Shown: in pieces, positions 26,092 to 35,047 of the stretch | Layout of the letters: every line of letters starts with the position of its first letter | Numbering within the stretch: the stretch's first letter is position 1 | Assembly (NCBI RefSeq): GCF_005116715.1 | Contig: NZ_SWCI01000003.1 | Span: 248,001-312,000, forward strand | Origin: Ferrimonas sediminicola | GTDB taxonomy: Bacteria; Pseudomonadota; Gammaproteobacteria; Enterobacterales; Shewanellaceae | DNA: 64,000 nt | Direction of reading: 5' to 3' | The notes under the pieces: generated by a model | What the model was told of the DNA's origin: nothing | Databases searched by the model: none | The model's input: only the letters and a program-made list of their open reading frames with translations | Made by a program: the position numbers and the translations under genes

Positions 26092-26757
26092 ATGTTATCA
26101 GGGGTAAGAGAGAGGCGAGCGTTGTGCAATGTGGCACGTGAACTGATTCGGGGGCAGGGGGAGTACACCCTCTGCCGCCAGGAGTTGGGGCGTCGAAGTG
26201 GCGTGTCCGAATGCCAGGTACGATCCCTGTTCCCTTGCGACAGCGATCTGCGGCTCTCTATCGCCGAGAGCGAGTTCTACACCAGTTTCAAGCATCTGGA
26301 GTACTCGGTCCGGTTCCATCGGCATCCGGCCAAGGCCCTGCTGTATCATGCCTGCTGGAAAGTCTACGAGGCCAAGGTGATGGGACGCATTGGGCCGGAA
26401 AAGCTGGTGCCATGCGAGGCAGCGCTCTTCTCCGCCGGCAAGGAGTTTTCCAGGCGTTATCTGCGGGCACTGGCCAACTACGAAGACTACTTGGTTAACC
26501 AGCTTAAGCCCTGGGCATCGATGAGTCTGGGGGATGCTATGGGGCTCTATCAATGGGTGGTAGAGGGTCATCTGCTGGTGATGGAGCTTCACGGGGATCA
26601 CTCCAGCGAGGGATACCGTGCTCTGGTGGATGGCATCGGCAAGCTGCTGGAGATCGAGCCCGATGGCCGCCCCTCTGACGAGGAGCTTCAGCAGTGGCGG
26701 ATCAGTGATTTCTCGGCCGCCGATCCCTATGAGAGCACCCTGGCGGTCAGCGGCTGA
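26092..26757 (+). CDS. TetR-like regulator, paralogue A
   Basis: The 221-residue protein has an N-terminal helix-turn-helix of the TetR type (LCRQELGRRSGVSECQVRSLFP, about residues 28-50, weakly conserved) and a helical ligand-binding domain. It shares several blocks with the second regulator at 27801 (LYHACWKVYE vs LYHHCWRMRE; ALANYEDY vs AFADYNDW), so the two are paralogues. The ATG at 26092 is preferred because GGGGAGAGG lies directly upstream; an ATG four codons earlier is possible. It may control the DMSP/acrylate genes as AcuR does elsewhere, but this is inference. Confidence 0.75.
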   Translation: MLSGVRERRALCNVARELIRGQGEYTLCRQELGRRSGVSECQVRSLFPCDSDLRLSIAESEFYTSFKHLEYSVRFHRHPAKALLYHACWKVYEAKVMGRIGPEKLVPCEAALFSAGKEFSRRYLRALANYEDYLVNQLKPWASMSLGDAMGLYQWVVEGHLLVMELHGDHSSEGYRALVDGIGKLLEIEPDGRPSDEELQQWRISDFSAADPYESTLAVSG

Positions 26758-26782
26758 TCACAGACACCCTTTCTCCATGAAA

Positions 26783-26809
26783 AAGGGGCCAGTGTCGCCA
26801 CTGCCCCTT
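26783..26809. terminator. Terminator between convergent tetR and lysR genes
   Basis: The stem AAGGGG-C-CAGTG / CACTGCCCCTT has one bulged base and A/T flanks on both sides. It lies between the stops of the two convergent genes. Confidence 0.75.
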
Positions 26810-26829
26810 CGCAATGATCTCATTGGCGC

Positions 26830-27690
26830 TCAGGGCTGAATCACCATCTTGTTCAGGTTGGCTTTAAGCAGACCGCGCAGCTGCTCCAATGCCTCGGTTT
26901 CGGCGGAGGGGTTGACGTAGAAGGATTCGTTGAACATCGGCAACTTGGGCAGCTTGTGCTCTTCGGCATCCAATACCTGCATTTTGTCACTGATGCGGAA
27001 CTCGGCAACGGGGGCGATGCACAGATCGTCCTCGACCGCCATGCACAGCGCCTGGGGCGAGGGGGTGGAGAGCAGCACATTGATGGGGCGCATGGAGATG
27101 TTGTGGTTGGCGAACACCTGGGCGCGGATGGGGCAGTTCTCCGGATACAGCGCCATGGGGATGGTGCCGCGCTGGTGAGCGTTGCCGTTCTTGGCGGCGG
27201 CCCAGACAAAGCGGCGTTCAAACAGCAGTTCTCCATGGGCCTGGGGGTGCCAGTGGGTGGCGATGATGGCGTCAAACTCGCCGTTGCCGAGGCGCTTGAA
27301 CAGGTTGCCGGACACGTCGGTGTCGATCACCAACTGCAGGTTGGTAAACTCGCGAATGAACTCAATCAGGCCAGACTCCAGGTACCACTTGACGTAGTCG
27401 GTGGGCACTCCCAGACGGATGACCTGTTTGGTCTCCTCCTTGAGGTCATCCAGCGCCTGCATATTCAGCTGCACCATCTTGTAGGCGTAGTTGAGCAGTT
27501 TCTCCCCCGACTCGGTGAGGGTGACGCCGCGGTTATCCCGCTCCAGCAACACCTGGCCGACGCTCTCCTCGAGCTTCTTGATCTGCAGACTCAGCGCCGA
27601 TTGGGTCCGGCACACCTTTTCGGCCGCCTTGGACATGTTGCCGGACTCGGCAACGGCGATGAAACTCTCCAAAAGTTCGACTTTGAGCAT
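26830..27690 (-). CDS. LysR-family regulator
   Basis: The 286-residue protein has a helix-turn-helix (MSKAAEKVCRTQSALSLQIKK, about residues 19-39) and an effector domain beginning at IRLGVPTDY near 91. It is divergent from TetR paralogue B with a 110-base spacer and convergent with paralogue A. The target is unknown; the location puts it at the edge of the DMSP/acrylate gene group. Confidence 0.87.
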   Translation of the reverse strand: MLKVELLESFIAVAESGNMSKAAEKVCRTQSALSLQIKKLEESVGQVLLERDNRGVTLTESGEKLLNYAYKMVQLNMQALDDLKEETKQVIRLGVPTDYVKWYLESGLIEFIREFTNLQLVIDTDVSGNLFKRLGNGEFDAIIATHWHPQAHGELLFERRFVWAAAKNGNAHQRGTIPMALYPENCPIRAQVFANHNISMRPINVLLSTPSPQALCMAVEDDLCIAPVAEFRISDKMQVLDAEEHKLPKLPMFNESFYVNPSAETEALEQLRGLLKANLNKMVIQP

Positions 27691-27800
27691 GGGGTATTCA
27701 CTCTGCTAATGATGCTCCAAGTATTACTCAATATTCCCTTGCGACAAAGGCTGCTACCTTGAGAGTGTGAATTCATGCAACAGAGATTTTGGAGTCAGTG

Positions 27801-28439
27801 ATGAGCAGCTGGGAGCAGAGGGCAAACTACCTGGTAACCGTGGCGCAGCGCTGCCTGAGGGGACACAAGACCTTCGACCTTTGCCGCTCCCACCTGGTCA
27901 AGGCCAGCCAGATCTCCAAGGGGACCGTCTACAACCACTTCCCCACCGAGGCGGACCTGGTGGTGGCGGTGGCCACGGCGGAGTTTCGCGATTTCCTGGC
28001 TCAGGCCCAGGAGGAGCAGAAGGTCCACGCCTCCCCGCTGCACCTGTTTCTCTATCACCACTGCTGGCGGATGCGTGAAGTGCTGTGTAACCACCGCTTC
28101 GTCATCTCCCGAGTGATGCCCAACTCCGAGATTCTCGACCAGGCGGGCGATTACTACCGGGCGGCGTTCAACAAGGCGTTTGCCGATTACAACGACTGGA
28201 ACCAGAGGGTGATGGACGCCATCGGCCCGGTGGAGGGCTACGACCGGGGCACCCTGGTGCGCAGCTTCGTTCGCGGCAGCCTGATCAACATTGATGATGG
28301 CGACATCGAATGCAGTGACCTGGGAATCTACCACCAGTACTGCTACGCCCTGACCCAGTTGATGGGTCACTCCGACAAGCGCATCCCCACCCGGGAAGAG
28401 CTGGGTCAGTGGCTTGACCAGATGCGTCAAGCGGCCTAG
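27801..28439 (+). CDS. TetR-like regulator, paralogue B
   Basis: The 212-residue protein has a clear TetR helix-turn-helix (VKASQISKGTVYNHFPTEADL, with the YNHF core) and a ligand domain related to paralogue A at 26092. The ATG at 27801 has GGAG six bases upstream and is preferred over a TTG twelve bases earlier. It is divergent from the LysR gene. A 9-bp inverted repeat follows the stop. Confidence 0.83.
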   Translation: MSSWEQRANYLVTVAQRCLRGHKTFDLCRSHLVKASQISKGTVYNHFPTEADLVVAVATAEFRDFLAQAQEEQKVHASPLHLFLYHHCWRMREVLCNHRFVISRVMPNSEILDQAGDYYRAAFNKAFADYNDWNQRVMDAIGPVEGYDRGTLVRSFVRGSLINIDDGDIECSDLGIYHQYCYALTQLMGHSDKRIPTREELGQWLDQMRQAA

Positions 28440-28462
28440 TAGCCAGACTGCCGTTGGCTGGG

Positions 28463-28490
28463 GCTGAGTCCAGAGTGCGTAGGACTCAGC
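28463..28490. terminator. Hairpin between convergent genes
   Basis: GCTGAGTCC / GGACTCAGC is a perfect 9-bp stem with a 10-base loop between TetR paralogue B and the end of the minus-strand DUF3501 gene, whose last codons it overlaps. There is no T-run. Confidence 0.45.
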
Positions 28491-29085
28491 TGGCGTAGGG
28501 GATCGCCAGGTCCTCGGCCAACGCCTCGCGAATGGGACCCGGCACCGCCAGGGGCCCGGTGTCCATCTTGGGATGATCGATGCCGATCATCATCGGCGCG
28601 CCTTGTTTCAGCTCCAGGATCGCTTCCGGCGCCAGCTCGAACCTCAGGAAGTGGACACTGGAGGTTTTGTGCTGGTCGCTGCGCTCCAGATCCTCGTCGG
28701 CAATGGCGTAGCAGCACCACTCCTCTCCCACCTGCAGCCACACCCGGTGTTCGATGCCTGCCAGTTGTGCCAGGCGGCGGTGGCGCTCGGCCACATCGGG
28801 GTACTCCAGCATCATGGTGGCCTTCAGGTTGGTACCGTCGGGGATCAGCGGGTTGTAGGCGTCCAGCTCCTCCTGGATGGCCGGCCCCTCGAAGATGCGT
28901 TCGATACGCAACATCTCCTGCACCTGGTAGCGAATGGTCACCTCATCCTCGAAGAGCAGGCGTACGTGATCCCCCAGGGTCAGCTGCCGGAGCCGCTTAT
29001 GCTGCATCACCTGGTGACGGAAGGCGTCCCGCTGCTCGGCGTACTCCTCCAGGGACCAGAGTTGGCGTCGGGTCAACTTGCTCAT
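28486..29085 (-). CDS. DUF3501 family protein
   Basis: The 199-residue protein matches DUF3501: a start like LTRRQLWSLEEYAEQRDAFR, the RYQVQEMLRIERIF core and the conserved LIPDGTNLKATMMLEYPD region. Function is unknown, but in many bacteria the family sits with a rubrerythrin and a cysteine-rich iron-sulfur oxidoreductase, exactly as here. It is the last gene of that operon, eight bases after the oxidoreductase. Confidence 0.87.
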   Translation of the reverse strand: MSKLTRRQLWSLEEYAEQRDAFRHQVMQHKRLRQLTLGDHVRLLFEDEVTIRYQVQEMLRIERIFEGPAIQEELDAYNPLIPDGTNLKATMMLEYPDVAERHRRLAQLAGIEHRVWLQVGEEWCCYAIADEDLERSDQHKTSSVHFLRFELAPEAILELKQGAPMMIGIDHPKMDTGPLAVPGPIREALAEDLAIPYAS

Positions 29086-29093
29086 GAGATCTC

Positions 29094-30422
29094 CTATAGT
29101 CCGTAGGCCTGTCGCAACAGGGTGATCGGGTGGGTGGCCTGGGCCTCGCCTTCGGTCAGGCTGGCCAGGTGGGTGGCGGCCATGGGGCAGTCGCTCACCA
29201 GGTGGTCCCCCTCGAGCTGGTTGAGTTTGCGCACCACCGGGCGGGCGATCTTCACCGCATTGGCGTGGGTTTCCTCCTTGACCGCATAGGTGCCGTCGTG
29301 ACCGGAGCAGCGCTCAATGGCGCTGATGTCGCTGCCGGGGATCAGGCTCAGCACCTCCTTGGTCTTCATGCCGATGCGCTGCACCCTCTGGTGACACGCC
29401 ACCTGGTAGGAGACCTTGCCCAGGGGGTGGGCAAACTCGGTGTTCAGCAGTCCCGCCTTGTGACGCATCGCCAGGTACTCGAAGGGGTCGAAGAAGGCGC
29501 GCTGGACCCGGGCCAGGGCGTGGTCCTCGGGAAACATCAGCGGCAGCTCCTGCTTGAACATCAGCACGCAGGAGGGCACCGGGGCGATGATGTCGAACCC
29601 CTCATCCACCATCTCAGTCAGCACTGGCAGGCTCTTCTCCATCAACGTCTGCACCGCCTCCAGGTCGCCCAGCTCCAGCTTGGGCATGCCGCAGCAGTGG
29701 TTGCCCGGCACCAGTTCGATGTGGATGCCGTTGTGCTGGAACACCTTGTAGAGATCCTCACCCAGGTGGGGGGCGTTGTAGTTGCCGTAACAGGTGGCAA
29801 ACAGCGCCACCTTGCCGGTGGTTTCCCCGGCGGCAACCGGAGCTATCATCTCCTGAATGGGCCGGGTGCGCTGGCGAATGGTTTTGCTGTGGTATCTGGG
29901 CAGCGGCGCCTGGTGGTGAATGCCCAGGGTGGACTCCAACTGGTTTCGGAAGCCAGATGAGTCGTTGAGGGCGTTGACCAAGGCGTTCACTCCGGGCAGA
30001 GAGGCGAGGCGTCCGACGACGGTGGTGCTGGTGAGCAGCTTGTCCCGGAAGCGGCCTCCTCGCTCGTGAAACTGCACCGCCTTAGCCCTCAGCATCAGGT
30101 GGGGGAAATCGATGTTCCACTCATGGGGCGGCACATAGGGACACTTGGTCAGGTAGCAGAGATCGCACAGGTAGCAGTGGTCCACCACCTGGGCGTAGTC
30201 GGCCTTGTCGACCCCGTCCACCTCCATGGTGTCCGACTCGTCCACCAGGTCAAACAGGGTAGGGAAGGCGTGACACAGGCTAACGCAGCGCCGGCATCCG
30301 TGACAGACACCGAACACCCGCTCCAGCTCCTTGTTCAGCTCGCCGCGATCATAAAACTCGGGCCGTCGCCACTCCAGAGGGTGGCGCGTGGGGGCCTCGA
30401 GACTGCCTTCCCTGTGGGCCAT
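29094..30422 (-). CDS. Cysteine-rich FeS oxidoreductase (GlpC/HdrD-like)
   Basis: The 442-residue protein has two 4Fe-4S motifs near the N-terminus (C40, C43, C46, C50 and C83, C86, C89, C94) followed by two CCG-type domains. The first has the full CCGMPKLE motif; in the second, the corresponding place reads ERCSGHDGTY, so the doublet cysteine is changed. Such proteins move electrons between quinones, thiols or partner redox proteins. The operon with rubrerythrin upstream and DUF3501 downstream suggests a role in peroxide or oxidative-stress reduction; this is inference. Confidence 0.88.
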   Translation of the reverse strand: MAHREGSLEAPTRHPLEWRRPEFYDRGELNKELERVFGVCHGCRRCVSLCHAFPTLFDLVDESDTMEVDGVDKADYAQVVDHCYLCDLCYLTKCPYVPPHEWNIDFPHLMLRAKAVQFHERGGRFRDKLLTSTTVVGRLASLPGVNALVNALNDSSGFRNQLESTLGIHHQAPLPRYHSKTIRQRTRPIQEMIAPVAAGETTGKVALFATCYGNYNAPHLGEDLYKVFQHNGIHIELVPGNHCCGMPKLELGDLEAVQTLMEKSLPVLTEMVDEGFDIIAPVPSCVLMFKQELPLMFPEDHALARVQRAFFDPFEYLAMRHKAGLLNTEFAHPLGKVSYQVACHQRVQRIGMKTKEVLSLIPGSDISAIERCSGHDGTYAVKEETHANAVKIARPVVRKLNQLEGDHLVSDCPMAATHLASLTEGEAQATHPITLLRQAYGL

Positions 30423-30436
30423 TGATGCCTCCCGTT

Positions 30437-30856
30437 TCAGTCGTCCAGATTATCCAGGGCTTTCTGGAACCGGTTGGCGTGGCTGCGCTCCGCCTTGGCC
30501 AGGGTCTCAAACCAGTCGGCCACCTCATCAAAGCCCTCATCCCTGGCGGTCTTGGCCATGCCGGGATACATGTCGGTGTACTCGTGGGTTTCGCCGGCGA
30601 TGGCGGCCTTGAGGTTATCCGAGGTGCCGCCGATGGGCAGTCCGGTGGCAGGATCGCCCACCTCCTCCAGATACTCCAGATGGCCATGGGCGTGGCCGGT
30701 TTCCCCCTCGGCGGTGGAACGGAACACCGCGGCAACGTCGTTGTAGCCCTCGACGTCGGCCTTGGCGGCGAAGTAGAGGTAGCGGCGGTTGGCCTGGGAT
30801 TCACCGGCGAATGCGTCTTTAAGATTCTGTTCGGTTTTTGAGCCTTTCAGTGACAT
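30437..30856 (-). CDS. Rubrerythrin lacking the rubredoxin domain
   Basis: This 139-residue ferritin-like diiron protein starts with [20 protein letters not shown] and has the paired ExxH helices ([10 protein letters not shown] and [11 protein letters not shown]) that bind the diiron centre. The C-terminal rubredoxin domain of classical rubrerythrin is missing, so electrons must come from another protein, plausibly the next gene's product. GAGG lies eight bases before the ATG at 30856. It is the first gene of the rubrerythrin/FeS/DUF3501 operon; the product probably reduces hydrogen peroxide in the cytoplasm. Confidence 0.92.
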   Translation of the reverse strand: MSLKGSKTEQNLKDAFAGESQANRRYLYFAAKADVEGYNDVAAVFRSTAEGETGHAHGHLEYLEEVGDPATGLPIGGTSDNLKAAIAGETHEYTDMYPGMAKTARDEGFDEVADWFETLAKAERSHANRFQKALDNLDD

Positions 30857-31051
30857 CTGCTGATCCTCGCTGTTGGTAGAGGGGGGCAGGGTGCGCGATG
30901 GGCGCAGCCATATCAGCAAAAGGTAGTTAAGGGAAAACCGTTACACCAACCTGGAATGATGGATTAAATAGATTGGATATATCGCATATCTGGATGATCT
31001 GGCTGACGTGGGGCTTTGGTGGGAAAGAAAGGGCTTGAAGATTAGCTGGTT

Positions 31052-31076
31052 GGGGCGAGATCCAGGCCCTCGCCCC
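31052..31076. terminator. Hairpin after gpt
   Basis: GGGGCGAG / CTCGCCCC is a perfect 8-bp stem just past the end of the minus-strand gpt gene. There is no clear U-run, so the terminator call is tentative. Confidence 0.45.
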
Positions 31077-31083
31077 GAAGGGG

Positions 31084-31539
31084 TTACTTGGACAGGGGTT
31101 CCACAAAGGTCACCGCCATATCCCACGGCTGCTCGATCCAGGTATCCTGGGGGATGTCGACCACATAGTCGTCCACCAGGTGCTTGCCGGCGGGCTTGGC
31201 ACAGACGGTGACAAACTTGGCCTTGGGGTAGAGCTGGCGAATCACTTCGGCGGTGCCGCCGGTATCCACCAGATCGTCGATAACGATGAAGCCTTTGCCA
31301 TCACCGGGCGCTTGCTTGAGGATGGTCAGGTCACGCTGATGGCTGTGGTCGTAGCTGGAGATACACACGGTATCGACATGGCGGATGCCCAGTTCACGGG
31401 CGAGGATGGCGGAGGGAACAAGTCCACCTCGGCTCACGGCGATGATCCCTTGCCACTGGTCGGCGGGCAGAAGGCGCTCGGCAAGCTGGCGGGTATACAT
31501 CTGCATGTTGTCCCAGGTAATGACGAACTTGTTACTCAT
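31084..31539 (-). CDS. gpt: Xanthine-guanine phosphoribosyltransferase
   Basis: Gpt salvages guanine and xanthine by transferring phosphoribose from PRPP. The 151-residue protein aligns along its length with Escherichia coli Gpt, including [24 protein letters not shown] and the PRPP-binding loop [12 protein letters not shown], and ends with the conserved [10 protein letters not shown] segment. It is a single gene on the minus strand. Confidence 0.95.
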   Translation of the reverse strand: MSNKFVITWDNMQMYTRQLAERLLPADQWQGIIAVSRGGLVPSAILARELGIRHVDTVCISSYDHSHQRDLTILKQAPGDGKGFIVIDDLVDTGGTAEVIRQLYPKAKFVTVCAKPAGKHLVDDYVVDIPQDTWIEQPWDMAVTFVEPLSK

Positions 31540-31779
31540 GATCCAATAACCTCGATAAGACAGCGAAAAGCGTCGCTGAAAACACTTATGAAAATTTATT
31601 GGGCGGCGATTCTATCCAAAACCCCCAGGCGGGAACAGGGAAATTTAATCTCTTTGGAAAAAAAGATGATTTTGGACAAAAGAGACGTGGCGATCGCCCG
31701 CTGCTGTGGGCGGCCGAGCCGCGAATCGCCGAAGGGGGCCAGGGGCAACGCCGGCTGCGCGGGGCAGCCGACAGCGGGG

Positions 31780-32376
31780 TCAGTCGATGGCCAGCTGATG
31801 GTTGCCGTGGTTCTTCTTGGTCTTCAGGTAGGACTCGTTACCCGGTTTCATGTGGACGCTGGTGTGGACCATGGCCTCCACCTCGATGCCGTAGTCGGTC
31901 AACTGCTTCACCTTGCGGGGGTTGTTGGTGATCAGGCGGATGCGCTCGATGCCCATCGCCTTGAGCATGCCGGCGGCCTCGGCAAAGTCGCGCTGGTCCT
32001 CACCGAAGCCCAGCTTGACGTTGGCTTCGTAGGTGTTGAGTCCGGTATCCTGAAGGGCGTAGGCGTCCAGCTTGTTGTACAGGCCAATGCCGCGACCCTC
32101 CTGGCGCAGATAAAGCAGCACGCCACCGGACAGGTGCAGGCGCTCGATGGCTTCGTTTAGCTGTTCGCCACAGTCGCAGCGGGAGGAGTGGAACACGTCA
32201 CCGGTCAGGCATTCGGAGTGCATCCGCACCAAGGGGGCGCCGCTGGCAGGAGTGGTTCCGGCGAAGCGCATGGCTACATGCTCCTTGCCTGATTCCAGGC
32301 CGTGAAAGGAGCTGAGCTCCGCCTCCACCTGTGACCTGCCCACTTTCAGTGGAACCGTTTGCCTAACCTTAATCAT
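31780..32376 (-). CDS. ribA: GTP cyclohydrolase II
   Basis: RibA opens GTP to start riboflavin synthesis. The 198-residue protein shows the zinc-binding cysteines in [15 protein letters not shown], the [13 protein letters not shown] loop, and the C-terminal LTNNPRKV segment, all standard for RibA without an RibB fusion. The ATG at 32376 has GGAGAG eight bases upstream. The 264-base leader has a hairpin (32406-32425), but I do not see the conserved blocks of an FMN riboswitch. Confidence 0.95.
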   Translation of the reverse strand: MIKVRQTVPLKVGRSQVEAELSSFHGLESGKEHVAMRFAGTTPASGAPLVRMHSECLTGDVFHSSRCDCGEQLNEAIERLHLSGGVLLYLRQEGRGIGLYNKLDAYALQDTGLNTYEANVKLGFGEDQRDFAEAAGMLKAMGIERIRLITNNPRKVKQLTDYGIEVEAMVHTSVHMKPGNESYLKTKKNHGNHQLAID

Positions 32377-32640
32377 CTGTGTCTCTCCAACTTCAAATCC
32401 GACATCACGGCCAAATGCCGCCGTGAACCCCTGCCCGGCCCTGCCGAGAGGGGCCGACAGGGTAGCAACGAGCCCGGCAAAAGACAATAATGTCCGGGTT
32501 CAGGGCTCAAGAATTGCGAGCTGGTGCGCGAGTTGGAACCGGCACCCAGTGAATTTGACCTGGTTTTGACGCCTGGCTGATTGGAATCACTGGTCATCGG
32601 GTGTTGTTGAGATGTTAATTTTGCTTCCGCGCGATAGAAA

Positions 32641-33027
32641 TTATTGGTGAGGTGCAGACACCTTGGCCCGGTAGAGGCGATACAGCACCAGGGCATAGAG
32701 CAGTAGGTTGGCCGTCAGGGCGACACTGCCGAACAGCATCTGCAGGTCCAGGTCGGCCCCCTGGGGATAGATGATGGGCAACAGGTAGTGCTCGATAAAC
32801 CCGTTGTCCAAGCCCTGTTCGCCGGCGGCGTTGCGCAGGTGGTTCTCCAGGGGCGTCAGCGGACAGATCCAGCCCATGTAGCCCACCACGATGGCCCACA
32901 CCGCCGCGGGCAGGTGCAGCCACAACAGCCAGCGTTGCCACAGCCCAAGCAGGGCGCCAAACAGCGCAAACAGGATAAACAACAGATGGGTCACCAGCAC
33001 CGCCTCTGCCGCCAGATGGTAGAGCAT
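32641..33027 (-). CDS. DUF2784 family membrane protein
   Basis: The 128-residue protein has three to four hydrophobic segments and the conserved DUF2784 pattern, including HLLFILFALFGALLG, the WICPLTPLEN motif and a later IIYP. The function is unknown. The ATG at 33027 follows directly on a GTG that could also start the protein; AAGGA lies a few bases upstream of both. Confidence 0.82.
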   Translation of the reverse strand: MLYHLAAEAVLVTHLLFILFALFGALLGLWQRWLLWLHLPAAVWAIVVGYMGWICPLTPLENHLRNAAGEQGLDNGFIEHYLLPIIYPQGADLDLQMLFGSVALTANLLLYALVLYRLYRAKVSAPHQ

Positions 33028-33066
33028 CACTCAAGTCCTTGCCGTAACACCGCTCCATCCTACTGC

Positions 33067-33100
33067 CGGTTCAGGGGGGCTGTACACTGTTCCTGAACCG
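33067..33100. promoter_or_regulatory. Inverted repeat between DUF2784 and nitrilase genes
   Basis: CGGTTCAGG (33067-33075) and CCTGAACCG (33092-33100) are perfect 9-bp arms around a 16-base spacer in the 230-base divergent region. This could be an operator or a hairpin in a leader RNA. Confidence 0.5.
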
Positions 33101-33258
33101 AGTTTTCTTCTATTGATGGCTCGATAGTCTCGAGTTATTGTCTTTCGTTCGGCGACTGTTGCAGGGCGGGTGGTTTGGGTAAGCCGTTCGGCAGCCCTTG
33201 TGCTCCCTTTGCTTTGAACTAGGGTTAGGGCATTGTCTGAACACCGTCAGAGGGTGAG

Positions 33259-34206
33259 ATGAGCGTCTGTGTAGCCATATCCCAAAAGCCCCCAGTGTTG
33301 CTGGACCTGCCGGCTTCGCTGGCGCGGGCGGTGGAGGTGATCGAGGAGGCGGCGGCGGCCGGAGCCAAGCTGCTGCTGTTTCCCGAGGCCTACCTTCCGG
33401 GCTACCCCACCTGGATCTGGCGCTTGCGCCCCGGCGGTGACATGGCCCTGGGTAACCGGATCCACAGCCAGCTGAGACGCAACTCGGTCGACATCGCCGC
33501 CGGCGACTTGGACCCGGTGCGCAGGGCCGCCGCCGATCATGGCATGGTGGTAGTGATCGGCATGAATGAGGTGGACGCCGAATTCAGCGGCTCCACCCTG
33601 TTCAACACCTTGGTGGTGATCGATGCCGACGGCGCCCTGGTTAATCGTCACCGAAAGCTGATGCCGACCAACCCCGAGCGGATGGTCTGGGGCTGCGGCG
33701 ACGCCAGTGGCCTTCGGGTGGTGCAGACCGCGGTCGGTCGTATCGGCGGTCTCATCTGTTGGGAGAGCTATATGCCCCTGGCCCGCTTCGCCCTGTATGC
33801 GCAGGGGCTGGATATCTACCTGGCCCCCACTTGGGACTGTGGCGACACCTGGTTGGCGTCGATGAACCACATCGCCCGGGAGGGCGGATGCTGGGTGATG
33901 AGCACTGCCACTGCCCTTGAGGGCCGGGACGTTCCTGCGGATTTTCCTGAGCGGAACACGCTGTTTCAGGATGATGAGTGGATCAACAGCGGCGACGCGG
34001 TGATCGTCAAACCCTTTGGCGGCATCCACGCCGGGCCGCTGCATCGCGACAAGGGGATCCTCTACGCCGACATCGACATCCAGGCGGCGGCCGATTCCCG
34101 CAAGGCGCTGGACGTCAGTGGTCACTACCACCGTCCCGATCTGTTCAACCTGAAGGTGGACCGACGCCCGCGGCCGCCGCTGTCCCTGCTGGATGACGGC
34201 GAGTAG
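33259..34206 (+). CDS. Nitrilase
   Basis: The 315-residue protein carries the nitrilase catalytic triad: E43 in FPEAYLPGYP, K133 in HRKLMPT and C167 in GGLICWESYMPLAR. The sequence around the cysteine is that of true nitrilases (branch 1), which turn nitriles into carboxylic acids and ammonia, rather than amidases. The preferred nitrile is unknown. The ATG follows GGTGAG by a few bases. It is divergent from the DUF2784 gene and convergent with the hydrolase gene. Confidence 0.92.
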   Translation: MSVCVAISQKPPVLLDLPASLARAVEVIEEAAAAGAKLLLFPEAYLPGYPTWIWRLRPGGDMALGNRIHSQLRRNSVDIAAGDLDPVRRAAADHGMVVVIGMNEVDAEFSGSTLFNTLVVIDADGALVNRHRKLMPTNPERMVWGCGDASGLRVVQTAVGRIGGLICWESYMPLARFALYAQGLDIYLAPTWDCGDTWLASMNHIAREGGCWVMSTATALEGRDVPADFPERNTLFQDDEWINSGDAVIVKPFGGIHAGPLHRDKGILYADIDIQAAADSRKALDVSGHYHRPDLFNLKVDRRPRPPLSLLDDGE

Positions 34207-34209
34207 GCG

Positions 34210-34974
34210 TCACCCTTCGCCGTTGATCGCCCGTTGCAGGGTGTGGCCGTAGTCGGGAAACATCGACAGGGTGTTGTGCCCGGCACCCTGGATCACCCTG
34301 GACCAGCGCAGGCTGGGGGCCAGGGCCTCCACCATCGCCTGGGTCCGCTCCGCAGGGACCACCTCATCCTGGGCGGCGATGACCACATAGCTGGGCGCCT
34401 GGATCAACGGCGCCAGGGCGGCCGCCTGGTAGGGGTCTCGCATCAGCAGCGACAGGGGAAACATCCAATAGAGGCTGCGGGCGATGTTCAGCGCGCTGTC
34501 GAACGGGGTGATCAGCACCACCCGCTCCACCGGCTTGTGGGCCGCCACCTGCACGGCCACCGCCGCGCCCAGGCTGCGGCCCATGACCGCCACCGCCCGG
34601 TGTGACCGGTTCAGTTGGTCGAACAGGAACAGGGCATCCTGGACGATGCCCGCCTCCGACGGGGTGCCGTCGCTGTTGCCATAGCCCCGGTAGGGGATCA
34701 GGTAGACGCTGTGATGGGGAAACCATTGGCGGAACTGGACCAGGTTCTGTTCCACCTGTTCGCCGTTGCCGCCAAAGTAGAGCAGGGCCTTGGCCTGACC
34801 TGGGTTGGCGACGTAGCCGCGCAGGACCAGGTCGCCGTGCCGGAAGCTGACCTGGTCAGCCCCTGGCAGGGTGAGCGCCGGGGTGGGGAAGTACTGGAAC
34901 CGGCGCTGCACCATGAACAGGCAGAGGCACAGCAGCAGGTACCCAAGTCCCAGGCTAAGCAGCAACTGTTTCAT
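34210..34974 (-). CDS. Membrane-anchored alpha/beta hydrolase
   Basis: The 254-residue protein begins with a hydrophobic segment (about residues 3-22) that should anchor it in the membrane. The hydrolase core has the oxyanion region YFGGNGEQ, the IPYRGYGNSDG loop, the nucleophile serine in GRSLGAA, and the acidic and histidine parts in AAQDEVVP and GAGHNTL. It resembles YfhR/BEM46-like serine hydrolases; the substrate is unknown. Confidence 0.88.
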   Translation of the reverse strand: MKQLLLSLGLGYLLLCLCLFMVQRRFQYFPTPALTLPGADQVSFRHGDLVLRGYVANPGQAKALLYFGGNGEQVEQNLVQFRQWFPHHSVYLIPYRGYGNSDGTPSEAGIVQDALFLFDQLNRSHRAVAVMGRSLGAAVAVQVAAHKPVERVVLITPFDSALNIARSLYWMFPLSLLMRDPYQAAALAPLIQAPSYVVIAAQDEVVPAERTQAMVEALAPSLRWSRVIQGAGHNTLSMFPDYGHTLQRAINGEG

Positions 34975-35047
34975 CCACTGTTCCCTTGCTGAACTGCGAG
35001 GTTCCCCGTGTGCGGCGCATCGGCGCCCATCACCCTGTCGCAGCCCA

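Noticed and set aside
32377-32640. Possible FMN riboswitch before ribA
   Set aside because: The leader has a hairpin but none of the conserved FMN-element blocks in the right order.
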